Shown: positions 29,692-39,089, counted from the stretch's first letter. The stretch: DNA of 64,000 nt from Anaerocolumna sedimenticola (GCF_009931695.1 NZ_CP048000.1:3179501-3243500); one strand, 5' to 3'. Notes: generated from the letters alone by a model not told the origin. Program-made: numbers and translations.

Positions 29692-30606
29692 TTGGGTAAA
29701 ACAATACAGTTGGATTTAGATGATAAGGAACAGCTTGTTTTGTTGGCAAAAGCTCTATCGGCAGAGGTTAGAATTGAAATATTAAAGCTTTTATGCAGGT
29801 ATGATTTAAATATTAACGAAATTGCCGAACGCTTAGAACTGCCACAGTCTTCCGCTGCGGCTCATATAAAAGTACTGGAAGAGGCAGGATTAATTATAAC
29901 AAGCCTGAAACCTGCCGTAAGAGGATCCATGAAAGTCTGTACGAAGCAGGTTAAATCATTTAACATTGATTTGACAACAGATCTGGAAGAAGAAACAGAG
30001 GTTATTAATATGCCAATTGGCAACTTTGTTGATTATTATGTGGAGCCAACCTGCGGAATAGTCAGTGAAAAGGGACATATTGACGAAGAAGACGAACCCA
30101 GGTGTTTTTATAACCCGGATCGAATTAAGGCAAAACTGCTCTGGTTTGGTAAAGGGTATGTAGAATACCGCTTTCCCAATAAAATACTTACTAATCGAAC
30201 CGAGAAACGGTTGGAGTTATCTATGGAAATCTGTTCGGAAGATCATGAATACAATTTTGATTTTCCCTCCGATATTACCGTTTGGATCAATGGAATTGAA
30301 GCCGGTACCTGGAACTGTCCCAGTGACTTTGGCGGCAGAAGGGGAAAATTAAATCCGGATTGGTGGCCGGATAAGAATACGCAGTATGGGGTACTAAAAA
30401 CCTGGATACTAACGGAACAGGGTACTTATCTTGATGAGGAAAAAGTGGATTCTCTTCCGATTAAAGATTACCATTTATCTGAAAATGCCTATATTTCCGT
30501 TAGAATCGGTATTAAAGCAGATGCAGAACATATTGGCGGAGTAAACTTATTTGGGGATTGTTTTGGGGATTATGCGCAAAATATCAGAATGAAATTAGTA
30601 TTTTAA
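29692..30606 (+). CDS. ArsR-type HTH regulator with large C-terminal domain, likely of the gal operon
   Basis: A 304-residue protein. Residues 15-90 are a winged HTH of ArsR type (LSAEVRIEILKLLCRYDLNINEIAERLELPQSSAAAHIKVLEEAGLI). The remaining 210 residues are unlike classical ArsR proteins and have no metal-binding Cys pair; they look like a beta-rich ligand domain (WFGKGYVEYRFPNK, DITVWINGIEAGTWNCPSDFGGRRGKLNPDWW). TTG start with AAGGAG 8 bases upstream. It heads the galK-galE-galT set and has its own operator, so a sugar-sensing role is inferred. Confidence 0.75.
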   Translation: MGKTIQLDLDDKEQLVLLAKALSAEVRIEILKLLCRYDLNINEIAERLELPQSSAAAHIKVLEEAGLIITSLKPAVRGSMKVCTKQVKSFNIDLTTDLEEETEVINMPIGNFVDYYVEPTCGIVSEKGHIDEEDEPRCFYNPDRIKAKLLWFGKGYVEYRFPNKILTNRTEKRLELSMEICSEDHEYNFDFPSDITVWINGIEAGTWNCPSDFGGRRGKLNPDWWPDKNTQYGVLKTWILTEQGTYLDEEKVDSLPIKDYHLSENAYISVRIGIKADAEHIGGVNLFGDCFGDYAQNIRMKLVF

Positions 30607-30705
30607 CAAATGTGGTCAAGCAGGGATATTTTACCGTAAGGATGCAGAATTGCTTTAAGTAAACCTGCTTTCTATAAAGAGAAAGAATTTTAAAAGGAGC
30701 GCTAT

Positions 30706-31869
30706 ATGAAAGAACAGTTATTACAGAAATTTAATGAAATATTTGGTTCAGGCGGGGAGGTACAGGTTTATTTTGCACCGGGTCGTGTGAACCTCATTGG
30801 AGAACATACGGATTATAACGGAGGGCATGTATTTCCCTGTGCTCTGACGATAGGTACTTATGCTGCGGTAAGAAAAAGAGAAGATAAAACCTTACGTTTT
30901 TATTCCATGAATTTTGATCACCTTGGAGTAATTACTTCCTCTGTGGAGGGATTAACAAAGAAGCAGGAAGATGACTGGGCAAATTACCCAAAAGGGGTTA
31001 TTTGGGCTCTTAAGCATAGGGGTTATGTCATTGATCAGGGAATGGATATTCTTTATTTCGGTAATATTCCCAATGCCTCCGGATTATCTTCATCCGCTTC
31101 CCTGGAAGTTTTAACCGGTTATATCCTAAAAGAACTATTTGGGTTTCATCTCTATATGATTGAACTGGCATTAATCAGCCAGTTTGCAGAAAATAAATTT
31201 ATCGGGGTAAACTGCGGCATTATGGATCAGTTTGCCGTGGCTATGGGTAAAAAAGATAATGCAATCTTCTTGGATACCAGTAATTTAGCATGTGAATATG
31301 CTCCCATTAAACTAGAGAATGCCAGAATAGTCATTGCCTCCAGTAATAAGAAAAGAGGCTTGGGGGATTCTAAGTATAATGAAAGAAGAAGTGAATGCGA
31401 AGAAGCACTGAAAGAATTACAGGCAGTGCTCGATATCGCAACCCTTGGAGATTTAAGTGAGGAAGAATTTGAAAAGCATAAAGATGTGATAGCTGATCCG
31501 GTACGTATAAAAAGAGCAAAACATGCCGTATATGAGAATCAGAGAACCATTAAAGCCGTAGAAGCTCTGAAAGCAAATAATATAACGGAATTTGGTGAGT
31601 TAATGAATGCATCCCATGTTTCCCTCAGAGACGATTATGAAGTTACCGGAATTGAGTTAGATACTCTGGTTGAAGCGGCATGGCAGCAAAAAGGTGTAAT
31701 CGGTTCCAGAATGACAGGAGCAGGATTTGGCGGCTGTACCGTAAGTATTGTTAAAAATGACTGCGTTCAGGATTTTATAGATAATGTTGGGAATACCTAC
31801 GAAGAAAAAATCGGATACAAAGCAGATTTTTATGTAGTAGATATCGGTAATGGCCCAAGCAGAATATAA
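30706..31869 (+). CDS. galK: Galactokinase
   Basis: A 387-residue GHMP kinase forming galactose 1-phosphate from galactose and ATP. The substrate motif APGRVNLIGEHTDYNGGHVFPCAL, the ATP motif NIPNASGLSSSASLEV, the catalytic-site stretch NCGIMDQFAVAMG and the C-terminal GSRMTGAGFGGCTVSIV are all present. AAAAGGAG precedes the ATG by 7 bases. First of the three Leloir genes, followed by galE and galT on the same strand. Confidence 0.97.
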   Translation: MKEQLLQKFNEIFGSGGEVQVYFAPGRVNLIGEHTDYNGGHVFPCALTIGTYAAVRKREDKTLRFYSMNFDHLGVITSSVEGLTKKQEDDWANYPKGVIWALKHRGYVIDQGMDILYFGNIPNASGLSSSASLEVLTGYILKELFGFHLYMIELALISQFAENKFIGVNCGIMDQFAVAMGKKDNAIFLDTSNLACEYAPIKLENARIVIASSNKKRGLGDSKYNERRSECEEALKELQAVLDIATLGDLSEEEFEKHKDVIADPVRIKRAKHAVYENQRTIKAVEALKANNITEFGELMNASHVSLRDDYEVTGIELDTLVEAAWQQKGVIGSRMTGAGFGGCTVSIVKNDCVQDFIDNVGNTYEEKIGYKADFYVVDIGNGPSRI

Positions 31870-31969
31870 GATAGGAAAATAGGTTGAAAGAAAATAAAAA
31901 ATTGAAAGGATGCCACATATCAGATTCTTTCAACCGGTGGAACTTATTTCACATTTTATTTGTGGCAGT

Positions 31970-31993
31970 AATACATCGGTCTGCTGATGTATT
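31970..31993 (+). promoter_or_regulatory. Hairpin in front of galE
   Basis: AATACATC (31970-31977) and GATGTATT (31986-31993) form a perfect 8-bp hairpin just before the galE ribosome site, in a gap that also holds a TGCCACA/TGTGGCA pair (about 31910-31966). Its presence argues against a galE start inside it. Confidence 0.5.
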
Positions 31994-32010
31994 ATGTAAA
32001 GGGTGTTAAT

Positions 32011-33003
32011 ATGACAGTATTAGTTTTAGGAGGAGCCGGTTATATTGGCTCACACACTGTTTATGAGTTAATTGACCAAGGTCAGGATGTTGTAATAGTT
32101 GATAACTTAGAAACCGGATATAAAGAAGCAGTTCATCCAAAAGCTCGTTTTTATCAGGGAGATATCAGAAACAGAGCATTTATTGACGGTGTTTTTGATC
32201 AAGAAAAGATAGATGCGGTAATCCATTTTGCAGCAAACTCTCTGGTCGGAGAAAGTATGACTAACCCACTTAAGTATTATGACAATAACTTAAACGGAAC
32301 CAAGGTATTATTGGAATCCATGGTTGCCCATGACGTTAAGAAAATCGTATTCTCCTCCACTGCGGCGACTTACGGAGAACCGGAGAAAGTACCTATTTTA
32401 GAAACAGACCGTACGGAACCTACCAATACTTACGGGGAAACTAAGTTATCTATGGAGAAAATGTTTAAATGGGTTGATAAGGCACACGGTTTACGTTATG
32501 TTTCCCTACGGTATTTTAATGCCTGCGGTGCCCATAAAAGCGGAAATATCGGGGAAGCCCACAATCCGGAATCTCACCTGATACCTTTAATTCTTCAGGT
32601 GCCAAACGGTAAAAGAGAATCCATCAGTATCTACGGGGATGATTATGATACAAAAGACGGTACCTGCATTCGTGATTATATTCATGTTACAGATTTGGCT
32701 TCCGCTCATATATTAGCTGTAAAGTATCTGATGGAGGGCAAGGAAAGTAACATTTTTAACCTTGGTAACGGAGTAGGTTTTACAGTAAATGAAGTAATTG
32801 ACGCAGCCAGAAAAGTAACAAATTCTTCTATACCTGCAGTGATAACGCCAAGAAGAGCCGGAGATCCTGCCAAACTGATTGCTTCCAGTGAGAAAGCAAA
32901 AACAATCTTAGGCTGGAAACCTCAGCATGAGGATATCGAAGAAATTATTTCTTCTGCCTGGAAGTGGCATAAATCCCATCCAAACGGATATAAAAGCAAT
33001 TAG
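32011..33003 (+). CDS. galE: UDP-glucose 4-epimerase
   Basis: A 330-residue short-chain dehydrogenase-type epimerase. VLVLGGAGYIGSHTVYEL is the NAD-binding loop; SSTAATYGEP and TNTYGETKLSMEK contain the catalytic Ser/Thr and YxxxK; RYFNACGAH follows. The start at 32011 is chosen because AAAGGG lies 5 bases upstream and the protein then starts MTVLVLGG as in relatives; an ATG 24 bases earlier lies in a hairpin. It interconverts UDP-galactose and UDP-glucose. Confidence 0.96.
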   Translation: MTVLVLGGAGYIGSHTVYELIDQGQDVVIVDNLETGYKEAVHPKARFYQGDIRNRAFIDGVFDQEKIDAVIHFAANSLVGESMTNPLKYYDNNLNGTKVLLESMVAHDVKKIVFSSTAATYGEPEKVPILETDRTEPTNTYGETKLSMEKMFKWVDKAHGLRYVSLRYFNACGAHKSGNIGEAHNPESHLIPLILQVPNGKRESISIYGDDYDTKDGTCIRDYIHVTDLASAHILAVKYLMEGKESNIFNLGNGVGFTVNEVIDAARKVTNSSIPAVITPRRAGDPAKLIASSEKAKTILGWKPQHEDIEEIISSAWKWHKSHPNGYKSN

Positions 33004-33059
33004 AAATTGAAAATGATTTGGTAAAAACCAGCATGGCAGCAAATTAATAGTTTTGCATA

Positions 33060-33092
33060 AAAGCTTGTATCGGGCAAACCGATGCAAGCTTT
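33060..33092 (+). promoter_or_regulatory. Hairpin between galE and galT
   Basis: AAAGCTTGTATCGG (33060-33073) pairs with CCGATGCAAGCTTT (33079-33092) with one G-U pair. Only three T end it, so it may attenuate transcription or set mRNA ends between the genes. Confidence 0.5.
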
Positions 33093-33116
33093 CAGTTGTA
33101 GGACCGGAGGAAAATA

Positions 33117-34694
33117 ATGATTAATCAATATATAACAGCACTGGTATCATACGGTTTAAAAAAAGGATTAATTGAAGAACAGGATAAAATCTATACAATC
33201 AACCGGTTTTTGGAATTATTTGGACTGGAGGAATTTAAAGAGCCAGCCGCTTCCGAAGAATTAACTATGTCTTTGGAACAAATATTAAACGGTATGCTTG
33301 ATTATGCGTATGAACAGGGAATTATAAAGGAAAACAGTATTGTCTACAGAGATTTATTTGATACAAAAATTATGGGAGTACTGGTTCCTAAACCATCTGA
33401 AGTAATAAAGAAATTTCAGTCTTATTATAAGGATAATCCTAAAAAGGCTACGGATTTTTATTACCAATTCAGCCAGGATACCGATTACATAAGACGCTAC
33501 CGCATAACAAAGGACATTAAATGGGTGACAAAAACGGAATATGGTGATATCGATATCACCATAAATTTATCAAAACCGGAAAAAGATCCAAAGGCGATAG
33601 CCGCAGCAAAACTTATGAAACAGAGCGGCTATCCGAAATGTCTGTTATGTAAAGAAAATGAAGGTTATTCAGGAAGAGTAAATCATCCGGCCAGACAAAA
33701 TCATAGAATTATTCCGGTACAGATTTTTAATCAGAAATGGGGATTCCAATATTCACCTTACGTTTATTATAATGAACATTGCATCGTATTTAATGGCGAA
33801 CATACTCCAATGAAGATTGATAGAGCGGCATTTGGTAAATTGTTTGATTTTGTAAAACAGTTTCCGCATTATTTTGTAGGTTCCAATGCAGATTTACCTA
33901 TTGTAGGCGGATCCATACTTACCCATGACCATTTTCAGGGTGGTAATTATGAATTTGCCATGGCAAAAGCACCAATCGAAAAATATTTTACTATGAAAGG
34001 ATATGAAAAAGTACGTGCTGGTATTGTAAAGTGGCCGATGTCTGTTATCAGACTGCAAGCGGAAAAAGCAGAAACATTGATAGAACTGGGTGACTCTATA
34101 TTGGGCTGCTGGAGAAATTATACCGATGAAGCTTCCTTTATCTATGCTTATTCCGATTCGGACGGAACCCTTCTTACAGCTGAAAAAGCAGCTGAGAGGA
34201 CTATTTCTGATAAGTTAAAACTGGAACCTCATAATACCATAACACCGATTGCCCGTAAAGTTGGTAACTTTTTTGAATTGGATTTGGTGTTACGCAATAA
34301 TGTTACTACGAATGAGCATCCCTTTGGAGTTTATCATCCTCATGATGAATTGCATCACATAAAAAAAGAAAATATAGGACTGATTGAGGTTATGGGACTT
34401 GCGGTCTTGCCATCCAGGTTAAAAGAAGAGATGGAAATTCTAAAATCTTATATACTATCAGGAAAAGATATAAACTCCAATAAAATGATTTCTAAACATA
34501 AAAACTGGGTGGATGAATTTCTTCCGAAATATCAGAATATTTCAGAAAATAATATAGACCATATTATTCAGGATGAAATCGGTCTGGTATTTTCAAAGGT
34601 TTTAGAGCATGCCGGAGTATATAAGCGTAACGGGGAGGGTCAGGAAGCGTTTTTACGTTTTATTAATTATTTAAATGAATCCTATATGAAATAA
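33117..34694 (+). CDS. galT: UDP-glucose-hexose-1-phosphate uridylyltransferase, class II
   Basis: A 525-residue uridylyltransferase of the class II (Firmicutes, GalT_2) type, which is longer than the E. coli enzyme and lacks its classical HPH context. Visible signatures are PKCLLCKENEGYSGRVNHPARQNHR, FNGEHTPMKI and GGSILTHDHFQGGNYEFAM. It transfers UMP from UDP-glucose to galactose 1-phosphate, completing the Leloir pathway with galK and galE. GGAGG is 7 bases before the ATG. A terminator follows the gene. Confidence 0.95.
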   Translation: MINQYITALVSYGLKKGLIEEQDKIYTINRFLELFGLEEFKEPAASEELTMSLEQILNGMLDYAYEQGIIKENSIVYRDLFDTKIMGVLVPKPSEVIKKFQSYYKDNPKKATDFYYQFSQDTDYIRRYRITKDIKWVTKTEYGDIDITINLSKPEKDPKAIAAAKLMKQSGYPKCLLCKENEGYSGRVNHPARQNHRIIPVQIFNQKWGFQYSPYVYYNEHCIVFNGEHTPMKIDRAAFGKLFDFVKQFPHYFVGSNADLPIVGGSILTHDHFQGGNYEFAMAKAPIEKYFTMKGYEKVRAGIVKWPMSVIRLQAEKAETLIELGDSILGCWRNYTDEASFIYAYSDSDGTLLTAEKAAERTISDKLKLEPHNTITPIARKVGNFFELDLVLRNNVTTNEHPFGVYHPHDELHHIKKENIGLIEVMGLAVLPSRLKEEMEILKSYILSGKDINSNKMISKHKNWVDEFLPKYQNISENNIDHIIQDEIGLVFSKVLEHAGVYKRNGEGQEAFLRFINYLNESYMK

Positions 34695-34704
34695 TCTTAG
34701 AAAT

Positions 34705-34750
34705 ACTCTTATGCCGGTGCATATACTGCCATGCGCATAGGAGTTTTTTA
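34705..34750 (+). terminator. Terminator after galT
   Basis: ACTCTTATGC (34705-34714) pairs with GCATAGGAGT (34735-34744), one mismatch, followed by six T. Confidence 0.75.
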
Positions 34751-34922
34751 ATATATCGGAAGCATTGTGAAATAAGGTCATTAGTGTTAAAATAATATTA
34801 GTTTACTGTCTGGGTAAAAGTTAAAATTAAAAAAAGGAAATTAAGGGTATATTTATAAGTAGATAATGTACGGAAGGAGATTATCAAAATTGTAAATATT
34901 ACATTTTTGGTATATTAATAAT

Positions 34923-35603
34923 ATGTATGCAGCGAAAGAAATAAGCGTTTTCGATATTATTGGTCCTAATATGATCGGGCCCTCCAGTTCCCATACGGCT
35001 GGAGCTCTCAGAATTGCCAGATTGGCTAAAAATATGGTAAAAAGTTCAATTAAACAAGTTAAATTCATATTATATGGATCTTTTGCAGAGACGTATCAGG
35101 GTCATGGTACGGACCATGCATTAGTTGCGGGGATGCTTGGGTTTGATACGGAGGATTACAGAATAAAAGAGTCCTTTGAATATGCGAAAGAAGCAGGACT
35201 GCATTATATTTTCGAAACTAATTCCACCAAACAGGATATTCACCCTAATACAGTGGATATCATAATAACGAATGAGAATAATGAAGAAACCACCGTTACC
35301 GGCGTATCCATAGGCGGAGGCAGAGCAGTTATTAAAAAAATTAATGGAGTTGATATTGATTTATCCGGTGATTATCACACTTTAGTAATAAGGCATAAAG
35401 ATCTGCCGGGAGTGGTAGCAGGTGTTACCAATGTGTTAAGTCAATTTGATATCAATATAGCATTTATGAAGTTATACAGGGAAAATAAAGGAACCATTGC
35501 TTATTCCATTATTGAAACAGACCAGCCCATCAATGAAGATGTTATTGGTAAAATTGAAGAATTCCAAAGTGTTTTCGATGCGTTTTTAATAGAAAAATTA
35601 TAG
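34923..35603 (+). CDS. sdaAB: L-serine dehydratase, beta subunit
   Basis: A 226-residue subunit of the iron-sulfur serine dehydratase. The FDIIGPNMIGPSSSHTAGALRIARLA signature is at the N-terminus and an ACT domain (HTLVIRHKDLPGVVAGVTNVLSQFDINIAFMKLYRE) at the C-terminus. The start fits the family but has no Shine-Dalgarno; AAGGAG lies about 47 bases upstream, followed by an in-frame TTG-TAA at 34890-34895. With SdaAA it turns serine into pyruvate and ammonia, which links to the glycine cleavage set through serine-glycine exchange. Confidence 0.93.
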   Translation: MYAAKEISVFDIIGPNMIGPSSSHTAGALRIARLAKNMVKSSIKQVKFILYGSFAETYQGHGTDHALVAGMLGFDTEDYRIKESFEYAKEAGLHYIFETNSTKQDIHPNTVDIIITNENNEETTVTGVSIGGGRAVIKKINGVDIDLSGDYHTLVIRHKDLPGVVAGVTNVLSQFDINIAFMKLYRENKGTIAYSIIETDQPINEDVIGKIEEFQSVFDAFLIEKL

Positions 35604-35642
35604 TCAGATTCAAATTAAGTAACTGGAGAGGAAGTTTACACT

Positions 35643-36515
35643 ATGAATTTTAGAACCGGACAGGCACTGATAAAATTATGTGATGAAAATAATATAGCTA
35701 TTTCAGAAGCGATGATACTTCGGGAAACAAATTATCTGGAAAACAACAGAGAGGAAGTTATAAAAAAGATGGAGCATGCCTGGTCCATTATGAAAAACTC
35801 CGCAAAGGAAGCTTTAAAAGGTGATATCGTTTCCATGGGCGGCTTAATCGGCGGTGAGGCGATGAGAATTAACAGCCGAAGAATGGAGGGTAATTCTCCG
35901 GTATGCGGTTCCTTAATGTCTAAGGCAATAACATATGCCATGGGTGTTCTTGAGGTTAACAGCTCCATGGGTCTAATTGTTGCGGCTCCAACAGCCGGAT
36001 CCTCAGGAGTCATTCCCGGAGCATTCTTAGCAATTCAGGAAGAGATGAATTTAACGGATGAAGTAATAATCAAAGCGTTATTTAACGCCGGAGCCATAGG
36101 GTATCTCATAGCTTATAATGCAACCGTTGCCGGTGCGGAGGGCGGCTGTCAGGCGGAGGTGGGTTCCGCATCAGCTATGGCTGCATCTGCTATCACGGAA
36201 ATAATGGGTGGTACTCCAAGACAGTGTCTCCATGCGGCAACCAGTGCTATTGCTAATCTTTTAGGTCTCATTTGTGATCCCATCGGCGGTCTGGTAGAGG
36301 CACCCTGTCAGCAAAGAAATGCCATGGGTGTGTCTAATGCTCTGGTCTGCTCAGAAATTGCATTAAGCAGTATAAAAAACATTATTCCTTTTGATGAGGC
36401 TGTTACTGTTATGTATAATGTGGGGCGCAGTATTCCCCATGAATTGCGGGAAACTGCTTTAGGAGGATTGGCTGCTGCCCCAAGCGCCTGTGGTGCATGC
36501 AGAAAGTGTAAATAA
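35643..36515 (+). CDS. sdaAA: L-serine dehydratase, alpha subunit
   Basis: A 290-residue subunit carrying the oxygen-sensitive [4Fe-4S] cluster. Family blocks are MGGLIGGEAMR, VAAPTAGSSGVIPGAFLAIQ, GAEGGCQAEVGSASAMAA, CDPIGGLVEAPCQQRNAMG and the terminal CGACRKCK. The cysteines needed for the cluster are present. It lies 39 bases after sdaAB with GAGAGGAAG as ribosome site, so the two are cotranscribed. A strong terminator follows at 36560. Confidence 0.95.
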   Translation: MNFRTGQALIKLCDENNIAISEAMILRETNYLENNREEVIKKMEHAWSIMKNSAKEALKGDIVSMGGLIGGEAMRINSRRMEGNSPVCGSLMSKAITYAMGVLEVNSSMGLIVAAPTAGSSGVIPGAFLAIQEEMNLTDEVIIKALFNAGAIGYLIAYNATVAGAEGGCQAEVGSASAMAASAITEIMGGTPRQCLHAATSAIANLLGLICDPIGGLVEAPCQQRNAMGVSNALVCSEIALSSIKNIIPFDEAVTVMYNVGRSIPHELRETALGGLAAAPSACGACRKCK

Positions 36516-36559
36516 AGTTTAAGATACCGCCGTACTATAATAATTTTATATAGTATAAG

Positions 36560-36602
36560 AAGCTGTTGTAATTCATAATTATGAATCGCAATAGCTTTTT
36601 TT
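36560..36602 (+). terminator. Terminator after sdaAA
   Basis: AAGCTGTTGTAATTCAT (36560-36576) pairs with ATGAATCGCAATAGCTT (36581-36597) with few mismatches, followed by seven T. Confidence 0.85.
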
Positions 36603-36751
36603 CGTGAATGGCAAGCAGGAGACGGATGCCGGTTCCTGTATAGAACAAAATCCCTGCAAATTCATGTTGTTTACGTTTTATATGTTTTAAAGATTCGATA
36701 ATTAAGTAAATAAAAATAAAAAATTAAATAAAAAAATAAAATAAAAAATAA

Positions 36752-36780
36752 TTGACACATATTATTTATTATTGTATATT
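36752..36780 (+). promoter_or_regulatory. Promoter of the padR operon
   Basis: TTGACA (36752-36757), 17 bases, TATATT (36775-36780), in an extremely AT-rich tract (36700-36860). The remaining gap up to padR holds no gene. Confidence 0.7.
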
Positions 36781-36927
36781 ATATTTATTAATAATATTAT
36801 ACAGCATATAATATATAAAATAAAATAGTATTAAAATAGAATATTAAATTGGTGGAACAAATATGTAAAAATCGATGTGGGAATAGAGGGTGAATCAGGA
36901 GTATAAATTTGAAAGGAAGTAGATACT

Positions 36928-37248
36928 ATGGTATTCAATACGGGTGCTGCATTACTCGATGCAATTGTACTTGCGGTTGTATCGAAGGAGAAAGAGGGAA
37001 CCTATGGATATAAAATTACCCAGGATGTAAGGCAGGTCATAGAAATATCGGAATCCACCTTATACCCGGTTTTAAGACGGCTCCAGAAAGATGATTGTCT
37101 GGAGGTTTATGATCTGGCATTTGACGGGCGGAACAGAAGATACTATAAAATAACCGATAAAGGTAAAATACAGCTTAGACTTTATTATGAAGAATGGAAA
37201 TCCTATTGCAATAAAATTAATAAAATGTTCGTGGGGGTGAATTTTTAA
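36928..37248 (+). CDS. PadR-family regulator
   Basis: A 106-residue winged-helix regulator: TYGYKITQDVRQVIEISESTLYPVLRRLQKDDCLEVY is the PadR DNA-binding core. It is the first gene of a four-gene set (PadR, DUF1700, DUF4097, PspC) found widely in Firmicutes and thought to deal with envelope stress. AAAGGAAG precedes the ATG. Its stop codon abuts the next start codon, so the two are coupled. Confidence 0.92.
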   Translation: MVFNTGAALLDAIVLAVVSKEKEGTYGYKITQDVRQVIEISESTLYPVLRRLQKDDCLEVYDLAFDGRNRRYYKITDKGKIQLRLYYEEWKSYCNKINKMFVGVNF

Positions 37249-38055
37249 ATGACCAAGAATGAATTTATAAAACAGCTGGAAGATCTGTTAACCGACATTT
37301 CATCAGATGAAAGATTAGAGGCGCTTCAATACTACGAAAATTATTTTGAAGACGCCGGCCCGGAAAGGGAGGAAAGTATTATTTCAGAACTGGGTTCTCC
37401 TGCGAAAGTGGCTGCAAGTATTAAGGCAGATCTAAATGCAAGCGAACAGGAAGTAAAAAACCGGGGATATTTTACGGAAAAAGGCTATGAAGATGAAACC
37501 TACAAGGAACCTAAATTTGAAATAATGGATGGTAATGGTAAAAGAGCAGAAGGTGACAATTTTAAAGAAAAGAGTACCTCTGGTTCAGGTTATACCAGTG
37601 GATATAATAACAATACAAATCAAGGCAGTAATGATTATGGTTATTCTCAAAACAGGTATAATAAAGCTGGTAATACCAACAGTGCAGGAAAGGCAGTATT
37701 AATTATACTTCTTTGTATTTTTGCGATTCCTATTGGTCTGCCTTTATTATCTGCGGTATTTGGAGTATTTATTGCAGTGATTGCTACAGTAGCTTCTCTT
37801 TGGCTGGCTTTTGTGATTGTATCTATCGTATTAACAGTCGTAGGTATAGCGGCAACGATTGTCGGAATTGTTAAACTACTTACCGTTCCCATCATCGGAA
37901 TCTGTTTTACGGGCGGAGGTTTGATATTATTTGGCCTTGGATTGTTATTTACCATGGCTACCATTGCACTCAGCACCAAAGTTATGCCGGTAATCATACG
38001 TGCATTCATTAATTTATGCAGACTTCCCTTTCAGAACAGGAGGGTAGCAGCATGA
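37249..38055 (+). CDS. DUF1700 membrane protein
   Basis: A 268-residue protein. The N-terminus (MTKNEFIKQLEDLLTDISSDERLEALQYYENYFEDAG) and SELGSPAKVAASI are the DUF1700 signature. A Gly/Asn/Tyr/Ser-rich low-complexity linker (about 105-145) leads to three or four closely packed hydrophobic helices (about 147-250). It is likely an integral membrane partner of the PadR regulator; function unknown. The last four bases overlap the next start codon (ATGA). Confidence 0.88.
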   Translation: MTKNEFIKQLEDLLTDISSDERLEALQYYENYFEDAGPEREESIISELGSPAKVAASIKADLNASEQEVKNRGYFTEKGYEDETYKEPKFEIMDGNGKRAEGDNFKEKSTSGSGYTSGYNNNTNQGSNDYGYSQNRYNKAGNTNSAGKAVLIILLCIFAIPIGLPLLSAVFGVFIAVIATVASLWLAFVIVSIVLTVVGIAATIVGIVKLLTVPIIGICFTGGGLILFGLGLLFTMATIALSTKVMPVIIRAFINLCRLPFQNRRVAA

Positions 38056-39077
38056 ACGCATTCATAAAAAATTGTTTAAAAATAGCAGGAATATCCATAC
38101 TTTTGGGATTGTTCTTACTATTAATCAGTTTCAGTATGGATAATACTGTTTTTAGTAATTGGGAGAATTTTAATATAACATTGGGAAATAATAATAATCA
38201 TTCCGGCAGATGGTCAGATTCTGATAAAGAAGAAGCATGGGATGATTGGGATAATGAGAAAGCAAAGGAAGAAGAGCCTGATGGGTTGGTTTTGGATAAT
38301 GCAGACGGTAAACTAACAGAAGTTGAAGCTGAGGATAAATCTTCCCATAACGAAGACAGTTTTAAAGATGTGAAGTCTTTAGCACTGGATATATCCTATG
38401 GTACAGTATCGATTAACGAGGGAGAAGATTTTGATATTCATGTAGATAACATAGGCAGTGATAATTATTACAGTACTGTTAAAAATGGAGTGTGGAAAAT
38501 AGGTGATAATGGTGAAAATAATAACAGCGAATTTTCCATTTTTGGAGTTAAAATATCAGATTCAGCAATCCATCCGTTTAATGCTGCTAATATTGAACTT
38601 ACCATCCCGGAAGATTTTGTTTTTGAGAATCTGGATATTAAACTTGGCGCCGGTACCATAAAGGCAGAACGACTAACCTCTAAAAAGGCAGATATTGACG
38701 TAGGTGCAGGAAGTTTGCATATAGAAGAATTATCAGCCAGTGAAAATTCTTCCTATTCCATTGATACGGGCGAATTGGTTATTGAGAATATAAATGCCCA
38801 AGATGCAAATATAAACTGCGGAGTAGGTAATCTTACTGCCTCGGGTGTTATTATCGGCGACAGCTTAGTTACATGCGGTATTGGTAATGTCAGCCTTGAT
38901 ATTAACGGTAACGAAAATGATTATAATTATAATGTTGACTGCGGAATCGGAACTGTTATAATTAATGATAACAGTTATAGCGGAGTTAATTCCAAACATA
39001 AGACAAATAATAACGCAAAAAACAGTTTTGATTTGGATTGTGGTATTGGTAAGATAGCACTGGAAATTCATGAATAG
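38052..39077 (+). CDS. DUF4097-type membrane-anchored adhesin-like beta-helix protein
   Basis: A 341-residue protein with one N-terminal membrane segment (IAGISILLGLFLLLISFSM), an acidic Asp/Glu/Asn-rich linker, then a repetitive beta-structure: IKAERLTSKKADIDVGAGSLHIEEL, INAQDANINCGVGNLTASG and similar units, typical of DUF4097. The beta domain would face the outside. The start at 38052 overlaps the DUF1700 stop and has AGGAGGG 7 bases upstream. Unusual recurring Cys-Gly-x-Gly units (INCGVGN, VTCGIGN, VDCGIGT, LDCGIGK) mark successive turns. Confidence 0.85.
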   Translation: MNAFIKNCLKIAGISILLGLFLLLISFSMDNTVFSNWENFNITLGNNNNHSGRWSDSDKEEAWDDWDNEKAKEEEPDGLVLDNADGKLTEVEAEDKSSHNEDSFKDVKSLALDISYGTVSINEGEDFDIHVDNIGSDNYYSTVKNGVWKIGDNGENNNSEFSIFGVKISDSAIHPFNAANIELTIPEDFVFENLDIKLGAGTIKAERLTSKKADIDVGAGSLHIEELSASENSSYSIDTGELVIENINAQDANINCGVGNLTASGVIIGDSLVTCGIGNVSLDINGNENDYNYNVDCGIGTVIINDNSYSGVNSKHKTNNNAKNSFDLDCGIGKIALEIHE

Positions 39078-39089
39078 GAGGAAATAAAT

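Noticed and set aside
34853..35068. 71-codon minus-strand frame over the sdaAB start
   Set aside because: Opposite-strand shadow of the conserved SdaAB N-terminus.
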